NCBI RefSeq assembly: GCF_947367125.1
Contig: NZ_CANBCQ010000007.1
Location: forward strand, 1 to 64,000
Direction of reading: 5' to 3'
Source of the DNA: an uncultured Lactobacillus sp.
GTDB lineage: Bacteria > Bacillota > Bacilli > Lactobacillales > Lactobacillaceae
DNA length: 64,000 bases
The notes under the pieces were generated by a model that saw nothing but the letters and a program-made list of their open reading frames with translations, had not been told where the DNA came from and did not search any database. This document shows positions 39,118-49,835 of this stretch, piece by piece. The translations under genes and the position numbers were made by a program. Positions within the stretch are counted from its first letter, which is position 1, and each line of letters begins with the position of its first letter.

Positions 39118-39158
39118 AAAGGCGTTTCTACTCGTAGAAGAGTGGAAACGTCTTTTTT
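39118..39158. terminator. rpoBC terminator
   Basis: A 15-bp stem (AAGGCGTTTCTACTC with GAGTGGAAACGTCTT) runs into six T. It also faces the stop of the convergent comC gene. Confidence 0.85.
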
Positions 39159-39159
39159 A

Positions 39160-39843
39160 TTAAAAAATGAATTGGGTCAATATTATTCCTAGAAAAATGT
39201 AGGGAATAAAAGGATGACGCTGATTTAAGGAACTTTTTTCAAACAAGAAGATCAAAATCATGAGAATTGAGGCAAATAAAAATGCAAAATTAGCAAAAGA
39301 TGGGGTAAAGTAACAGGCAATAACTAAGTAGATTAATAGGTCGCCTAATCCCATTTTCTTTTGCCAGATGTAATAGGCAAAAACAGTTAACAGTAAAAAG
39401 AATGAGAGCCAATCAATTAGAGAAAAAATAGCGAATTGGTTAAATATTAGAGCAATACTGAACGCGGGAATAAGAAAAAGCAGATCAAATTCTTGTTCCT
39501 GATAATCAGAAATAGCGACTGTTAAAAGGAAGAAAAGCAAGATTATGGTTGGTATTTCGTAGAGATTGCTAAAATTAATTGAACAAAAAGCGAAGCCGCC
39601 AATTAATTCGAATAAAAAAAGTTCAGCTGGAATTATTTGATGACAGTAGCGACATTTGCCATGAAGAAAAAGATAGGATAATAGGGGGATTTCGTCTAAG
39701 ATTGATAATTCAAAATGACAATTATTACATTGAGAACGTGAATAAATAAAATTTTTATTATCCCAACGCTCATAAACTACTGCTGCATGGGATGCTAAGC
39801 AACTTCCAATTATAAAATTAGTAAGAACATATAAATGTTTCAA
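39160..39843 (-). CDS. comC: Type IV prepilin peptidase (late competence protein ComC)
   Basis: A 227-residue polytopic aspartyl protease that cleaves prepilin leaders so ComG-type pseudopilins can assemble for DNA uptake. The N-terminal cytoplasmic zinc motif is C39-x-x-C42 and C64-x-x-C67. The two catalytic aspartates are D113 (AISDYQEQEFD) and D168 (GLGD), the expected pair. About seven membrane segments fill the rest. It is a single minus-strand gene between rpoC and rpsL. Lactobacilli carry late competence genes although natural transformation is rarely seen. Confidence 0.88.
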   Translation of the reverse strand: MKHLYVLTNFIIGSCLASHAAVVYERWDNKNFIYSRSQCNNCHFELSILDEIPLLSYLFLHGKCRYCHQIIPAELFLFELIGGFAFCSINFSNLYEIPTIILLFFLLTVAISDYQEQEFDLLFLIPAFSIALIFNQFAIFSLIDWLSFFLLLTVFAYYIWQKKMGLGDLLIYLVIACYFTPSFANFAFLFASILMILIFLFEKSSLNQRHPFIPYIFLGIILTQFIF

Positions 39844-39907
39844 AAAATCACCTCTACTATTTATTACGCAAAAAAAGGTGATTTTTCTTTTTTTATTTTG
39901 AAAAAGT

Positions 39908-39935
39908 TTGATTTCTATTCAAAACCGAGTACAAT
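39908..39935 (+). promoter_or_regulatory. rpsL operon promoter
   Basis: TTGATT, 16 bases and TACAAT lie about 90 bases before rpsL. Confidence 0.6.
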
Positions 39936-39941
39936 AGTGTT

Positions 39942-40025
39942 TGTATGTTTTGAACAGTCTATTCGTGAGTCTAAAAAGAAACTCCCGGATGTGTGAACAA
40001 AATAGTATTTTAGGAGGAAAAATTA
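39942..40025 (+). promoter_or_regulatory. Leader of the rpsL-rpsG-fusA operon
   Basis: About 84 bases of untranslated leader with a GAGT/ACTC hairpin (39967-39984) and TTTTG/CAAAA outer pairing. It may mediate autoregulation, as S7 does in other bacteria; no family match can be asserted. Confidence 0.35.
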
Positions 40026-40433
40026 ATGCCAACCATTAATCAATTGGTAAGAAAAGGCCGTCATTCAAAGGTTACTAAATCAAAGTCACCTGCTTTGAAT
40101 TACAGCTACAATAGTATGAAGAAGGAATCAGTATTCAACCCAGCTCCACAAATGCGTGGTGTTGCAACTCGTGTTGGTACTATGACTCCAAAGAAGCCTA
40201 ACTCAGCTTTACGTAAGTATGCTCGTGTTCGTCTTTCAAACTTGATCGAAGTTACTGCTTACATCCCAGGTGAAGGCCACAACTTGCAAGAACACTCAGT
40301 TGTATTAATCCGTGGTGGTCGTGTAAAGGACCTTCCTGGTGTACGTTACCACATCGTTCGTGGTGCCCTTGATACTGCTGGTGTTGATGGCAGAAAGCAA
40401 AGCCGTTCTAAGTACGGTACTAAGAAAGATTAA
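40026..40433 (+). CDS. rpsL: 30S ribosomal protein S12
   Basis: A decoding-centre protein of 135 residues. The streptomycin-determining lysine in [11 protein letters not shown] is wild-type, as is the one in the [14 protein letters not shown] loop. AGGAGG precedes the ATG. It is first in rpsL-rpsG-fusA; the tufA gene that ends this operon in many bacteria is not here. Confidence 0.98.
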   Translation: MPTINQLVRKGRHSKVTKSKSPALNYSYNSMKKESVFNPAPQMRGVATRVGTMTPKKPNSALRKYARVRLSNLIEVTAYIPGEGHNLQEHSVVLIRGGRVKDLPGVRYHIVRGALDTAGVDGRKQSRSKYGTKKD

Positions 40434-40448
40434 AGGAGGAGTTAAATA

Positions 40449-40919
40449 ATGCCTAGAAAAGGTCACGTAACTAAGAGAGACGTTTTAGCAGATCCAGTTT
40501 ACAACTCAAAGCTTGTTACTAAGTTAATCAACCACTTAATGATTGATGGTAAGAGAGCTAAGGCATCTTCAATCCTTTACGATGCTTTCAACATTGTTCA
40601 AGACAAGACTGGTAAAGAACCACTTGATGTGTTCGAAGAAGCTATGAACAACGTTATGCCAGTTTTGGAAGTTAGAGCTCGCCGTATCGGTGGTTCAAAC
40701 TACCAAATCCCAGTTGAAGTACGTCCTGAAAGAAGAACTACTTTAGGCTTAAGATGGCTTGTTTCATACGCTCGTTTACGTAACGAACACACTATGGATG
40801 AACGTTTAGCTAACGAAATCATTGATGCTTCAAACAACACTGGTTCAGCTGTTAAGAAGCGTGAAGACGTTCACCGTATGGCTGAAGCTAACCGTGCATT
40901 TGCACACTACCGCTTCTAA
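40449..40919 (+). CDS. rpsG: 30S ribosomal protein S7
   Basis: A 156-residue primary assembly protein of the 30S head that binds 16S rRNA at the E-site and contacts mRNA. The [14 protein letters not shown] beta hairpin and the C-terminal [14 protein letters not shown] are conserved. In E. coli S7 is the autorepressor of this operon. It lies 15 bases after rpsL with AAAGGAGG upstream. Confidence 0.98.
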   Translation: MPRKGHVTKRDVLADPVYNSKLVTKLINHLMIDGKRAKASSILYDAFNIVQDKTGKEPLDVFEEAMNNVMPVLEVRARRIGGSNYQIPVEVRPERRTTLGLRWLVSYARLRNEHTMDERLANEIIDASNNTGSAVKKREDVHRMAEANRAFAHYRF

Positions 40920-40953
40920 TTTGTTCGTTTTAATTTAAGGAGATAATAAATAT

Positions 40954-43047
40954 ATGGCTAACAAGCGTGAATTTCCATTAGCAAAGACACGTAACATTGG
41001 TATCATGGCCCACATTGATGCGGGTAAGACTACTACTACTGAACGTATCCTTTACTACACTGGTAAGATCCACAAAATTGGTGAAACTCACGAAGGTGAT
41101 TCACAAATGGACTGGATGGACGAAGAAAAGGAACGTGGTATCACTATTACTTCTGCAGCCACTACTGCACAATGGAAAGACTACAGAATTAACATTATTG
41201 ATACCCCAGGACACGTTGACTTTACTATCGAAGTAGAGCGTTCACTTCGTGTTCTTGATGGTGCTGTAACTGTTCTTGATGCTCAAGCTGGTGTTGAACC
41301 ACAAACTGAAAACGTATGGCGTCAAGCTGAAACTTACGGTGTTCCTCGTATTGTTTTCGTTAACAAGATGGATAAGATCGGTGCTGACTTCGATAAGTCA
41401 GTTAAGTCATTGCATGAACGTTTAAACGCTAATGCACATGCTGTTCAAATGCCAATTGGTTCAGCAGATACCTTTGAAGGTGTTATTGACTTGATCAACA
41501 TGGTAGCTGATATCTACGATGAAGATAAGCTTGGTTCTAAGTGGGATACTGTTCCAGTTCCAGATGAATACAAGGAAGAAGCTGAAAAGCGTCGTGGCGA
41601 ATTAATTGAAGCTGTAGCTGATGTTGATGATGGCATCATGGAAAAGTACCTTGGCGGTGAAGAAATCTCTAATGATGAATTAAAGGCTGCTATCCGTAAA
41701 GCTACTTTGAACTTGGAATTCTTCCCAGTTTACGCAGGTTCAGCATTTAAGAACAAAGGTGTTCAAATGATGCTTGATGGTGTTGTTGACTACTTACCAT
41801 CACCACTTGACGTAAAGCCTTATGTTGCTCACGATCCTAAGACTGGTGACGAAGTTGAACTTATGGCTGATGACAAGAAGCCATTTGCAGCTCTTGCATT
41901 TAAGATTGCTACTGACCCATTCGTAGGTCGTTTAACTTTCATCCGTGTTTACACCGGTTCTCTTGAATCAGGTTCATACGTATTGAACGCTTCAAAGAAC
42001 TCACGTGAACGTGTAGGTCGTTTGCTTCAAATGCACGCCAACTCACGTACTGAAATTCCAGAAGTATTCTCAGGTGATATTGCTGGTGCCATCGGTTTGA
42101 AGAACACTACTACTGGTGACTCATTAACTGATCCAGATCACCCACTTATTTTGGAAAGCTTGAAAGTTCCAGATCCAGTTATCCAAGTATCAGTTGAACC
42201 TAAGTCAAAGGCTGACCGTGATAAGATGGACGTTGCTTTGCAAAAGCTTACTGAAGAAGACCCAACTTTCCGTGCTGAAACTAACCCAGAAACTGGTCAA
42301 ACTTTGATTTCAGGTATGGGTGAACTTCACTTGGACATCATGGTTGAACGTATGAGACGTGAATTTAACGTTGATGCTAAGATCGGTGAACCACAAGTTG
42401 CTTACCGTGAAACCTTTACTAAGGAAGCTAAGGCACAAGGTAAATTCGTTCGTCAATCTGGTGGTAAAGGTCAATATGGTGATGTTTGGATCGACTTCAC
42501 TCCTAACGAAGAAGGTAAGGGTTACGAATTTGAAGATGCCATCGTTGGTGGTGTTGTTCCTCGTGAATTTATTCCTTCAGTTGACCAAGGTTTACAAGAA
42601 GCTATGAAGAATGGTGTTCTTGCAGGCTACCCATTGATCGATGTTAAGGCTAAGCTTTACGATGGTAGTTATCACGAAGTCGATTCATCAGAAGCTGCCT
42701 TCAAGGTTGCTGCTTCACTTGCTTTGAAGAACGCTGCTTCAAAGGCTGGCGCTGTTATCTTGGAACCTATTATGAAGGTTCAAGTAACCACTCCAGAAGA
42801 ATACTTAGGTGACGTTATGGGTTCAATCACTGCTCGTCGTGGTACTATGGAAGGCATGGAAGACAGAGCCGGCGCTAAGATCATTAACTCATTTGTTCCA
42901 CTTTCAGAAATGTTTGGTTACGCAACTACTTTGCGTTCATCAACTCAAGGTCGTGGTACATTTACTATGGTATTTGATCACTACTCACCAACTCCTAAGT
43001 CAATTCAAGCTGATATTATTAAGAAACGTGGCGGAGACGCTGAATAA
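40954..43047 (+). CDS. fusA: Elongation factor G
   Basis: The translocase GTPase, 697 residues, normal length. G1 [10 protein letters not shown]3 DTPGHVDF and G4 NKMDKIGAD are complete. Domain IV carries the tip loop that enters the decoding centre. No second, specialised EF-G features are seen. Codon use is strongly biased. A terminator follows 60 bases downstream. Confidence 0.98.
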   Translation: MANKREFPLAKTRNIGIMAHIDAGKTTTTERILYYTGKIHKIGETHEGDSQMDWMDEEKERGITITSAATTAQWKDYRINIIDTPGHVDFTIEVERSLRVLDGAVTVLDAQAGVEPQTENVWRQAETYGVPRIVFVNKMDKIGADFDKSVKSLHERLNANAHAVQMPIGSADTFEGVIDLINMVADIYDEDKLGSKWDTVPVPDEYKEEAEKRRGELIEAVADVDDGIMEKYLGGEEISNDELKAAIRKATLNLEFFPVYAGSAFKNKGVQMMLDGVVDYLPSPLDVKPYVAHDPKTGDEVELMADDKKPFAALAFKIATDPFVGRLTFIRVYTGSLESGSYVLNASKNSRERVGRLLQMHANSRTEIPEVFSGDIAGAIGLKNTTTGDSLTDPDHPLILESLKVPDPVIQVSVEPKSKADRDKMDVALQKLTEEDPTFRAETNPETGQTLISGMGELHLDIMVERMRREFNVDAKIGEPQVAYRETFTKEAKAQGKFVRQSGGKGQYGDVWIDFTPNEEGKGYEFEDAIVGGVVPREFIPSVDQGLQEAMKNGVLAGYPLIDVKAKLYDGSYHEVDSSEAAFKVAASLALKNAASKAGAVILEPIMKVQVTTPEEYLGDVMGSITARRGTMEGMEDRAGAKIINSFVPLSEMFGYATTLRSSTQGRGTFTMVFDHYSPTPKSIQADIIKKRGGDAE

Positions 43048-43106
43048 TTTCGATAGAAATGTTTCCATAATGTCTTTGACTTAATTGAAAACAATTTCAT
43101 ATAAAA

Positions 43107-43143
43107 AAGAGTTATCAGTTAAATTTTGATAACTCTTTTTTTG
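43107..43143. terminator. fusA terminator
   Basis: AAAGAGTTATCA and TGATAACTCTTT form a perfect stem followed by T-runs. Confidence 0.85.
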
Positions 43144-43174
43144 TAAATAAATTTAAGAAAAAAGCTGTAAAGCC

Positions 43175-43203
43175 TTGATATTTAAGGGGAGACAAAGTAC
43201 AAT
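43175..43203 (+). promoter_or_regulatory. S10 operon promoter
   Basis: TTGATA, 17 bases and TACAAT lie about 160 bases before rpsJ. This is the main visible promoter for the S10-spc-alpha cluster. Confidence 0.75.
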
Positions 43204-43209
43204 AGTCAT

Positions 43210-43364
43210 TGTGCTTAAGGAGCAGTGTGCCCTTTAGGTATGAAATTGTTGTAAAGCGTTGACGCAAAAGGTTGCGGCACGCCAGGCTGCATTGCCACAG
43301 TGGCGTGCGGGGAATTTTTGCCGAGCGAGTCATCTTTTAAAGAAGACGTTAAGGAGGTAATTTA
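43210..43364 (+). promoter_or_regulatory. Structured S10 operon leader
   Basis: About 155 bases of GC-richer RNA with a perfect GCACGCCA/TGGCGTGC stem (43277-43308). S10 leaders in other bacteria bind L4 to stop transcription of the operon. The length and the strong hairpin fit such a role, which remains inference. With the terminator and promoter upstream this fills the gap between fusA and rpsJ. Confidence 0.5.
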
Positions 43365-43673
43365 ATGGCAAGTCAAACAATTCGTATTAGACTTAAGTCT
43401 TACGAACATGGTATTCTCGATGAATCAGCTGCTAAGATCGTAGCTACTGCAAAGAGAACTGGTGCTGAAATTTCAGGTCCAGTTCCTCTTCCAACAGAAA
43501 GAACTTTATTCACTGTTCTTCGTTCACCACACAAGGACAAGGACTCACGTGAACAATTCGAAATGCGTACTCACAAGCGTTTAATCGATATTTTGAATCC
43601 AACACCAAAGACTGTTGATTCATTAATGAAGCTTGATCTTCCAAGCGGTGTAGACATCGAAATTAAATTGTAA
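43365..43673 (+). CDS. rpsJ: 30S ribosomal protein S10
   Basis: A 102-residue protein of the 30S head, also NusE, the antitermination partner of NusB. The [13 protein letters not shown] start and the [20 protein letters not shown] loop are conserved. AAGGAGG precedes the ATG. It opens the S10 operon. Confidence 0.98.
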   Translation: MASQTIRIRLKSYEHGILDESAAKIVATAKRTGAEISGPVPLPTERTLFTVLRSPHKDKDSREQFEMRTHKRLIDILNPTPKTVDSLMKLDLPSGVDIEIKL

Positions 43674-43696
43674 TTTAAATAGAAAGAGGTGTAAAC

Positions 43697-44335
43697 ATGA
43701 CCAAAGGAATCTTAGGAAGAAAAGTTGGTATGACTCAAATCTATACTAAAGATGGTGTCCTTGTTCCTGTAACTGTTGTTGAAGCAACTCCTAACGTTGT
43801 TATGCAAGTTAAGACTGTTGAATCAGACGGTTACGAAGCAGTTCAATTAGGTTACCAAGACAAGCGTGAAGTTTTGAGCAACAAACCAGAAAAAGGTCAT
43901 GCTGATAAAGCAAAGACTTCGCCTAAGCGCTTCATTCGGGAAATCCGCGGTGTTGAGCTTAAGGACTATGAGGTCGGCTCAGAAGTTACTGTGGATACAT
44001 TCAAGGAAGGTGACGTTGTAAACGTTACTGGTACTTCAAGAGGTCATGGATACCAAGGTAACATTAAGCGTTGGGGCCAATCAAGAGGACCAGAAACCCA
44101 CGGTTCAAGATACCACAGAATTCCTGGTTCAATGGGTTCCATCATTAACCGTGTACCAAAGGGCAAGCGTTTGCCAGGTCACATGGGTGTGAAGAAAGTT
44201 ACCATTGAAAACTTAGTAATTGAAAAAGTTGTTGCAGACAAGAACGTATTGATGATTAAGGGTAACGTACCTGGTGCTAAGAACTCATTGATCGTTGTTA
44301 AGACTGCTTCTAAAGCTGTAAAAGCTGATAAATAG
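43697..44335 (+). CDS. rplC: 50S ribosomal protein L3
   Basis: A 212-residue early assembly protein whose loop reaches the peptidyl transferase centre. [14 protein letters not shown] opens the beta barrel and [17 protein letters not shown] is the conserved extension. AGAAAGAGG precedes the ATG. Second gene of the S10 operon. Confidence 0.98.
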   Translation: MTKGILGRKVGMTQIYTKDGVLVPVTVVEATPNVVMQVKTVESDGYEAVQLGYQDKREVLSNKPEKGHADKAKTSPKRFIREIRGVELKDYEVGSEVTVDTFKEGDVVNVTGTSRGHGYQGNIKRWGQSRGPETHGSRYHRIPGSMGSIINRVPKGKRLPGHMGVKKVTIENLVIEKVVADKNVLMIKGNVPGAKNSLIVVKTASKAVKADK

Positions 44336-44349
44336 GAAGGAGGACTAGA

Positions 44350-44967
44350 ATGGCTAATTTAAAAGTTATGGATCAAAACGGTAAAGACTCTGGTGAAGTT
44401 ACTTTAAACGATAAAGTTTTTGGTATTGAACCTAATGAAAGTGTCGTTTTTGAAGCAATTATTAGACAAAGAGCCGGTAAGCGTCAAGGTACCTCAAAGG
44501 TTAAAAACAGATCTGCCGTTCGCGGTGGTGGTAAGAAGCCTTGGAGACAAAAGGGTACTGGACGTGCTCGTCAAGGTTCTATCAGATCTCCACAATGGCG
44601 TGGTGGTGGTACAGTATTTGGCCCAACTCCACGTTCATATGCATACACGATGCCAAGAAAGCAACGTCGTTTGGCTATTAAGTCAGTTCTTTCCCAAAAG
44701 TTGATTGACAATGATTTGATCGTTTTAGACAAGTTGACCATGTCAACTCCTAAGACTAAAGATTTAGTATCAATGTTAAACGGCTTAAATGCTGACGGTA
44801 AGGTTTTAATTGTTTCAGATGATAACAATGTACAACTTTCCGCAAGAAACTTGACTAAGGTTAAGGTTGTTCCAGTTAATGGCTTAAACGTTGAAGATGC
44901 TGTTAACTACGGCAAGTTGATTTTAGATCAAGATGCTGTCAAGAAGATCGAGGAGGTTTTGGCTTAA
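44350..44967 (+). CDS. rplD: 50S ribosomal protein L4
   Basis: A 205-residue protein whose loop ([18 protein letters not shown]) lines the exit tunnel at the macrolide constriction. In E. coli L4 also represses the S10 operon by binding its leader. Its stop overlaps the rplW start by one base. Confidence 0.98.
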   Translation: MANLKVMDQNGKDSGEVTLNDKVFGIEPNESVVFEAIIRQRAGKRQGTSKVKNRSAVRGGGKKPWRQKGTGRARQGSIRSPQWRGGGTVFGPTPRSYAYTMPRKQRRLAIKSVLSQKLIDNDLIVLDKLTMSTPKTKDLVSMLNGLNADGKVLIVSDDNNVQLSARNLTKVKVVPVNGLNVEDAVNYGKLILDQDAVKKIEEVLA

Positions 44968-45272
44968 TGGACGCACGCGATATTATTTTAAGACCTGTCA
45001 TTACTGAAAAGTCCACGAACTTAATGGATGATAAGAAGTACACATTCGACGTGCTTTTAACTGCAACCAAGACACAAGTTCGCAATGCTGTTGAAGAAAT
45101 CTTCGATGTTAAGGTTAAGAACGTAAACATTATGAACGTTCGCGGCAAAGACAAACGAGTAGGTCGTTATACTGGTAAGACTGCTCGTCGCAGAAAGGCT
45201 ATCGTTACTTTGACTAACGATTCAAACGACATCAAGATTTTCCAAGACGAAAACACAGAAGACAACAAGTAA
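44967..45272 (+). CDS. rplW: 50S ribosomal protein L23
   Basis: A 101-residue protein at the tunnel exit, docking site for trigger factor and SRP. It opens with [13 protein letters not shown], with the basic [13 protein letters not shown] loop in the second half. Translation is coupled to rplD by a one-base overlap. Confidence 0.98.
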   Translation: MDARDIILRPVITEKSTNLMDDKKYTFDVLLTATKTQVRNAVEEIFDVKVKNVNIMNVRGKDKRVGRYTGKTARRRKAIVTLTNDSNDIKIFQDENTEDNK

Positions 45273-45287
45273 TAGGAGGTCAGTCAA

Positions 45288-46124
45288 TTGGCTATTAAGA
45301 TTTACAAGCCAACCACGAATGGTCGTCGTCATATGACTTCTTCCGACTTTGCTGAGATTACTAAGACAAAGCCAGAAAAGACTTTGCTTGAATCTCAATC
45401 ACATACTGCAGGTCGTAACTCATATGGTCATATCACTGTTAGACACCGTGGTGGTGGTCACAAACAAAAATACCGTATTATCGACTTTAAGCGTAACAAG
45501 GATAATGCAAAGGCAGTTGTAAAGGCTATCGAATACGATCCAAACAGAACTGCAAACATCGCTTTGCTTCACTATACTGATGGTATTAAAGCTTACATTT
45601 TAGCACCTAAAGGCTTAAAAGTTGGCGATATTGTTGAATCAGGCGATTCAGTTGACATTAAGCCAGGTAACGCATTAGTATTGAAGAACATCCCAACTGG
45701 TACTTCAATTCACAATATTGAATTAAAGCCAGGTAAGGGTGGTCAACTTGTAAGAAGTGCTGGTGCTTCTGCTCAAGTTTTAGGTGCTGATGGTGACTAC
45801 ACTTTAGTAAGATTACAAAGTGGCGAAGTTCGTAAGATTTTGTCATCATGCCGTGCTACTATTGGTGTTGTTGGTAATGAACAACATTCATTAATTCAAT
45901 TAGGTAAAGCTGGTCGTAAGCGTTGGTTAGGCAAGCGTCCACAATCACGTGGTTCCGTAATGAACCCTAACGATCACCCACATGGTGGTGGTGAAGGTAA
46001 AGCTCCAGTTGGTCGTCCACAACCTATGACTCCATGGGGTAAGAAGGCTCGTGGTATCAAGACTAGAGACACTAAGAAGGCTAGCGAGAAGTTAATCATT
46101 CGTCACCGTAAGGGTAGCAAGTAA
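45288..46124 (+). CDS. rplB: 50S ribosomal protein L2
   Basis: A 278-residue protein needed for subunit association and peptidyl transferase activity. [15 protein letters not shown] contains the conserved histidine near the catalytic centre. The start is TTG, with AGGAGG 9 bases upstream; homology begins at the first residues. Confidence 0.98.
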   Translation: MAIKIYKPTTNGRRHMTSSDFAEITKTKPEKTLLESQSHTAGRNSYGHITVRHRGGGHKQKYRIIDFKRNKDNAKAVVKAIEYDPNRTANIALLHYTDGIKAYILAPKGLKVGDIVESGDSVDIKPGNALVLKNIPTGTSIHNIELKPGKGGQLVRSAGASAQVLGADGDYTLVRLQSGEVRKILSSCRATIGVVGNEQHSLIQLGKAGRKRWLGKRPQSRGSVMNPNDHPHGGGEGKAPVGRPQPMTPWGKKARGIKTRDTKKASEKLIIRHRKGSK

Positions 46125-46142
46125 TAGAAGGAGGGTTAATTA

Positions 46143-46427
46143 ATGAGCCGTAGTATTAAAAAAGGTCCTTTTGCTGATGCATCATTATTAAAGAAGGTTG
46201 ATGCACAAGCAGATGCAGATAAGAAGCAAGTTATTAAGACTTGGTCACGTCGTTCAACTATTTTCCCTTCCTTTGTTGGTTTGACTATAGCTGTTTACGA
46301 TGGTAGAAAACATGTTCCGGTATATGTTACTGAAGACATGGTTGGTCATAAGTTAGGTGAATTTGTTCCAACAAGAACTTTCCACGGACACAAATCCACT
46401 GATGATAAAGCCACAGCACAAGCTTAG
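46143..46427 (+). CDS. rpsS: 30S ribosomal protein S19
   Basis: A 94-residue protein of the 30S head that contacts the 50S bridge and S13. It begins [19 protein letters not shown] and contains [22 protein letters not shown] precedes the ATG. Sixth in the S10 operon. Confidence 0.98.
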   Translation: MSRSIKKGPFADASLLKKVDAQADADKKQVIKTWSRRSTIFPSFVGLTIAVYDGRKHVPVYVTEDMVGHKLGEFVPTRTFHGHKSTDDKATAQA

Positions 46428-46446
46428 AGGAAGGAGAAACATCTAA

Positions 46447-46800
46447 ATGGCAGAACAAATTAGTTCAGCTAAGGCTGAAGCAAGAACTGTTCGCATCGCT
46501 CCAAGAAAAGCTCGTTTAGTCGTTGACTTAATTCGTGGCAAGAGCGTTGCTGAAGCATTAGCAATCTTAGAATTTACGCCTAGAGCTGCTTCCCCAATCG
46601 TTGAAAAAGTTTTACGTTCAGCTATTGCTAACGCAGAGCACAACTACGATCTTGAAAGTGCTAACCTTTACGTATCAGAAGCTTACGTAAATGAAGGTGC
46701 AACTTTGAAGAGATTCCGCCCACGTGCTAAGGGTATGGCTTCTCCAATCAACAAGAGAACCAGTCACGTAGTTGTAGTAGTTTCAGAAAAGAACGATTAA
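46447..46800 (+). CDS. rplV: 50S ribosomal protein L22
   Basis: A 117-residue protein whose long beta hairpin (around [20 protein letters not shown]) lies in the exit tunnel opposite L4. No insertion or deletion known to give macrolide resistance is apparent. GGAAGGAG precedes the ATG. Confidence 0.98.
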   Translation: MAEQISSAKAEARTVRIAPRKARLVVDLIRGKSVAEALAILEFTPRAASPIVEKVLRSAIANAEHNYDLESANLYVSEAYVNEGATLKRFRPRAKGMASPINKRTSHVVVVVSEKND

Positions 46801-46813
46801 GGGAGGTATATTA

Positions 46814-47488
46814 ATGGGTCAAAAGATTAACCCAAACGGTTTTCGTCTCGGTGTTATCCGTGATTGGGAATCAAAATGGTATGCTGACAAGGGATACAAA
46901 GAAACTTTAAACGAAGACCTTCGCATCAGAAAGTTTATTTCAGAAAAATTGAAGGATGCTTCAGTATCTACTGTTGAAATTGAACGTGCAGCTAACAGAA
47001 TTAACATTTCAATTCATACCGCTAAGCCAGGTATGGTAATTGGTAAAGGTGGTTCTGAAGTTGAAGCTCTGAGAAAACAATTAAACGCTTTAACTGGCAA
47101 GCAAGTTCACATTAATATTGTTGAAATTAAGAAACCAGATCTTGATGCTAAATTAGTAGCAGATAGTATTGCTCGTCAACTTGAAGCTCGTATTGCTTTC
47201 AGACGTGCTATGCGTCAAGCTACTCAAAGAGCTATGCGTGCTGGTGCCAAGGGTATTAAGGTTCAAACTTCAGGTCGTTTGAACGGTGCCGATATGGCAA
47301 GAAGAGAATGGCACACAGAAGGTCGTGTTCCATTACAAACTTTGAGAGCTGATATTGATTACGCTTGGGTAAATGCTTTCACTACTTATGGTGAAATTGG
47401 TGTCCAAGTTTGGATCAATCGTGGTGAAATCTTACCTACACGTAAGAACAAGCCAGCTTCAAAGCCAGCGAAGGGAGGAAACAGATAA
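46814..47488 (+). CDS. rpsC: 30S ribosomal protein S3
   Basis: A 224-residue protein at the mRNA entry channel. Its KH domain carries the [10 protein letters not shown] loop, and the basic C-terminal domain includes [20 protein letters not shown]. Its stop overlaps the rplP start by one base. Confidence 0.98.
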   Translation: MGQKINPNGFRLGVIRDWESKWYADKGYKETLNEDLRIRKFISEKLKDASVSTVEIERAANRINISIHTAKPGMVIGKGGSEVEALRKQLNALTGKQVHINIVEIKKPDLDAKLVADSIARQLEARIAFRRAMRQATQRAMRAGAKGIKVQTSGRLNGADMARREWHTEGRVPLQTLRADIDYAWVNAFTTYGEIGVQVWINRGEILPTRKNKPASKPAKGGNR

Positions 47489-47928
47489 TGCCTTTAGTAC
47501 CAAAGCGAGTAAAACACCGTCGTGAATTCCGTGGTAAGATGCGTGGTGCTGCTAAGGGTGGTAAATATATTGCCTTTGGTGAATATGGTCTTGAAGCCCT
47601 CGAATCACATTGGATTACTAACCGTCAAATTGAAGCAGCACGTGTTGCTATGACTCGTTACATGAAACGTGGCGGTAAAGTCTGGATCAGAATTTTCCCT
47701 CAAAAGTCATACACTGCTAAAGGTGTTGGTGTACGTATGGGTTCAGGTAAAGGTGCACCAGCAGGTTGGGTAGCTGTAGTTAAGAGAGAAAAGATTATGT
47801 TCGAAATTGGTGGTGTTGATGAAGCAACTGCTCGTGAAGCTTTACGTCTTGCTTCAACTAAGTTACCAATTAAGACTAAGTTTGTAACTAGAAGTTCGGA
47901 AGTAGGTGGCGAATCTAATGAAGGCTAA
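47488..47928 (+). CDS. rplP: 50S ribosomal protein L16
   Basis: A 146-residue protein near the A-site finger of the 50S subunit. [16 protein letters not shown] opens the protein and the [12 protein letters not shown] loop is conserved. It overlaps rpmC by 11 bases, so the two are translationally coupled. Confidence 0.98.
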   Translation: MPLVPKRVKHRREFRGKMRGAAKGGKYIAFGEYGLEALESHWITNRQIEAARVAMTRYMKRGGKVWIRIFPQKSYTAKGVGVRMGSGKGAPAGWVAVVKREKIMFEIGGVDEATAREALRLASTKLPIKTKFVTRSSEVGGESNEG

Positions 47929-48115
47929 AGATATCAGAGCATTAACCACTGATGAAATGTTAGAAAAAGAAAAGCAATATAAAGAAGAACTCTTCAATTT
48001 GCGTTTCCAACAAGCAACGGGTCAATTAGAAAATACCGCTCGCTTGAGCAAAGTCCGCAAGAATATCGCCAGAATTAAGACTATTCTGAGCGAAAAAGCG
48101 TTAGAAAACAATTAA
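47918..48115 (+). CDS. rpmC: 50S ribosomal protein L29
   Basis: A 65-residue two-helix protein at the tunnel exit beside L23. The start MKAKDIRAL was chosen because homology begins there and AAGTAGGTGG lies upstream; a GTG four codons earlier would add unconserved residues. Confidence 0.97.
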   Translation: MKAKDIRALTTDEMLEKEKQYKEELFNLRFQQATGQLENTARLSKVRKNIARIKTILSEKALENN

Positions 48116-48133
48116 TGGAAGGGAGCTATTAAC

Positions 48134-48400
48134 TTGAGCGAAACAAACGAAAGAAATCGTCGTCACGTATACCAAGGTCGTGTAGTTTCTGATAAGATGG
48201 ACAAGACTATCGTTGTAGTTGTTGACACTTACAAGAATCACCCTGTTTACAGCAAGCGTATTAGATATTCAAAGAAGTACTACGCACAAGACGAAAATAA
48301 CGAAGCTAAAGTTGGCGATACTGTACGTATCATGGAAACCCGTCCATTATCTCGTAAGAAGCGCTTCCGTTTAGTAAAGATTGTTAAGAAATCTGTTTAA
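48134..48400 (+). CDS. rpsQ: 30S ribosomal protein S17
   Basis: An 88-residue OB-fold protein of the 30S body. [14 protein letters not shown] and the [14 protein letters not shown] segment are conserved. The start is TTG with GGGAG 8 bases upstream. Last gene of the S10 part. Confidence 0.98.
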   Translation: MSETNERNRRHVYQGRVVSDKMDKTIVVVVDTYKNHPVYSKRIRYSKKYYAQDENNEAKVGDTVRIMETRPLSRKKRFRLVKIVKKSV

Positions 48401-48431
48401 TTTGCGGATTTAGTGAGGGGAGGATTATACA

Positions 48432-48800
48432 GTGATTCAAAACGAATCCCGTTTAAAGGTTGCTGATAACTCTGGTGCCAGAGAACTTTTAGTTATTAGA
48501 GTCTTAGGTGGTTCAAAGCGTAAGACCGGTAACATTGGTGACATCGTAGTATGTACTGTTAAACAAGCAACACCAGGTGGCGTTGTCAAAAAAGGCGACG
48601 TTGTAAAAGCTGTTATTGTTAGAACTAAATCAGGTGCACGTCGTGAAGATGGGTCATACATCAAGTTCGACGAAAATGCTGGCGTAATTATTAACGCAGA
48701 CAAGAGCCCACGTGGTACTCGTATCTTTGGGCCAGTTGCACGTGAGTTACGTGAGAACGACTTTATGAAGATCGTCTCTCTTGCTCCTGAAGTCTTATAA
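48432..48800 (+). CDS. rplN: 50S ribosomal protein L14
   Basis: A 122-residue subunit-interface protein. [18 protein letters not shown] is the family start. It uses GTG, with GGGGAGG 7 bases upstream. First gene of the spc part; the gap to rpsQ is only 31 bases with no terminator. Confidence 0.98.
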   Translation: MIQNESRLKVADNSGARELLVIRVLGGSKRKTGNIGDIVVCTVKQATPGGVVKKGDVVKAVIVRTKSGARREDGSYIKFDENAGVIINADKSPRGTRIFGPVARELRENDFMKIVSLAPEVL

Positions 48801-48819
48801 TTGATAGTGAGGTGCACTG

Positions 48820-49056
48820 ATGTTCGTTAAAACTGGTGACAAAGTTAAAGTTATTGCCGGAAAAGATAAAGGTAAAGAAGGTACTGTTCTTTCTGTTAAC
48901 GTTAAGAAGAACCGTGTAGTTGTTAAGGGCGTTAACAAGATTAAGAAGCACCAAAAGCCTTCACAAACTAACGCTAATGGTGGTGTAGTTGAATCAGAAG
49001 GTTCAATTCATGCATCAAACGTTAAAGTAATTAGTAGTAAAAAAGAAGATAAATAG
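48820..49056 (+). CDS. rplX: 50S ribosomal protein L24
   Basis: A 78-residue KOW-domain assembly initiator ([17 protein letters not shown]). It is shorter than the 103-residue Bacillus protein, lacking the C-terminal extension, which is usual in lactobacilli. A GAGGTG site precedes the ATG. Confidence 0.96.
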   Translation: MFVKTGDKVKVIAGKDKGKEGTVLSVNVKKNRVVVKGVNKIKKHQKPSQTNANGGVVESEGSIHASNVKVISSKKEDK

Positions 49057-49070
49057 AAGGGAGGACACAC

Positions 49071-49613
49071 ATGGCAAGTTATTTAGCTAAGGAATACAAT
49101 GAAAAGGTAGCTCCTGCATTAGAAGAAAAGTTTAACTACAAGTCATCTATGCAAGTACCTAAGATTGATAAGATCGTTTTGAACATGGGTGTTGGTGATG
49201 CAGTTTCTAACGCCAAGAACTTAGATGAAGCAGTTGAAGAATTAACTTTGATTTCAGGCCAAAAGCCATTGATTACTAAGGCTAAGAAGTCAATCGCTAA
49301 CTTCCGTTTACGTGAAGGTATGTCTATCGGTGCTAAGGTAACCCTTAGAGGCGATAAGATGTATGACTTCTTGTACAAGTTAATCAATGTTTCTCTTCCA
49401 CGTGTTCGTGACTTCCGTGGTGTATCAACTCGTTCATTTGATGGTCGTGGTAACTACACTTTAGGTATTAAAGAACAATTGATTTTCCCAGAAATCGATT
49501 TTGATAAAGTAAACCGCACTAGAGGTTTAGATATTGTTATCGTAACTACTGCCAACACTGATGAAGAAGCTCGTGAACTTTTGACTCAATTTGGTATGCC
49601 GTTTGCAAGATAG
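49071..49613 (+). CDS. rplE: 50S ribosomal protein L5
   Basis: A 180-residue 5S-rRNA-binding protein of the central protuberance, contacting P-site t[18 protein letters not shown] and [19 protein letters not shown] are conserved. AAGGGAGG precedes the ATG. Confidence 0.98.
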   Translation: MASYLAKEYNEKVAPALEEKFNYKSSMQVPKIDKIVLNMGVGDAVSNAKNLDEAVEELTLISGQKPLITKAKKSIANFRLREGMSIGAKVTLRGDKMYDFLYKLINVSLPRVRDFRGVSTRSFDGRGNYTLGIKEQLIFPEIDFDKVNRTRGLDIVIVTTANTDEEARELLTQFGMPFAR

Positions 49614-49625
49614 TGGAGGACATTA

Positions 49626-49811
49626 ATGGCTAAAACATCACAAAAAATCAGAAATCGTCGTCCTGCTAAGTTCTCTTCACGCGAATATACACGTTGCGAG
49701 AGATGTGGTCGTCCACACTCCGTATACCGTAAATTCGGATTATGCCGTATTTGCTTAAAGGAATTAGCACACAAGGGTCAAATCCCTGGTCTTAAAAAGG
49801 CTAGTTGGTAG
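49626..49811 (+). CDS. rpsZ: 30S ribosomal protein S14 type Z
   Basis: The short 61-residue zinc form of S14, with C-x-x-C pairs in RCERCGRPH and CRICLKELA. Many Firmicutes keep a second, zinc-free long rpsN elsewhere for zinc starvation. Only this one is in the window. GGAGG precedes the ATG. Confidence 0.97.
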   Translation: MAKTSQKIRNRRPAKFSSREYTRCERCGRPHSVYRKFGLCRICLKELAHKGQIPGLKKASW

Positions 49812-49835
49812 TATACGGTTAGGAGGATAGCTTAA

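Noticed and set aside
40100..40400. Streptomycin-resistance substitution in S12
   Set aside because: Both determining lysines are present.
48437..48817. 126-codon minus-strand ORF antisense to rplN
   Set aside because: It is the exact shadow of a highly biased ribosomal gene and has no ribosome site.
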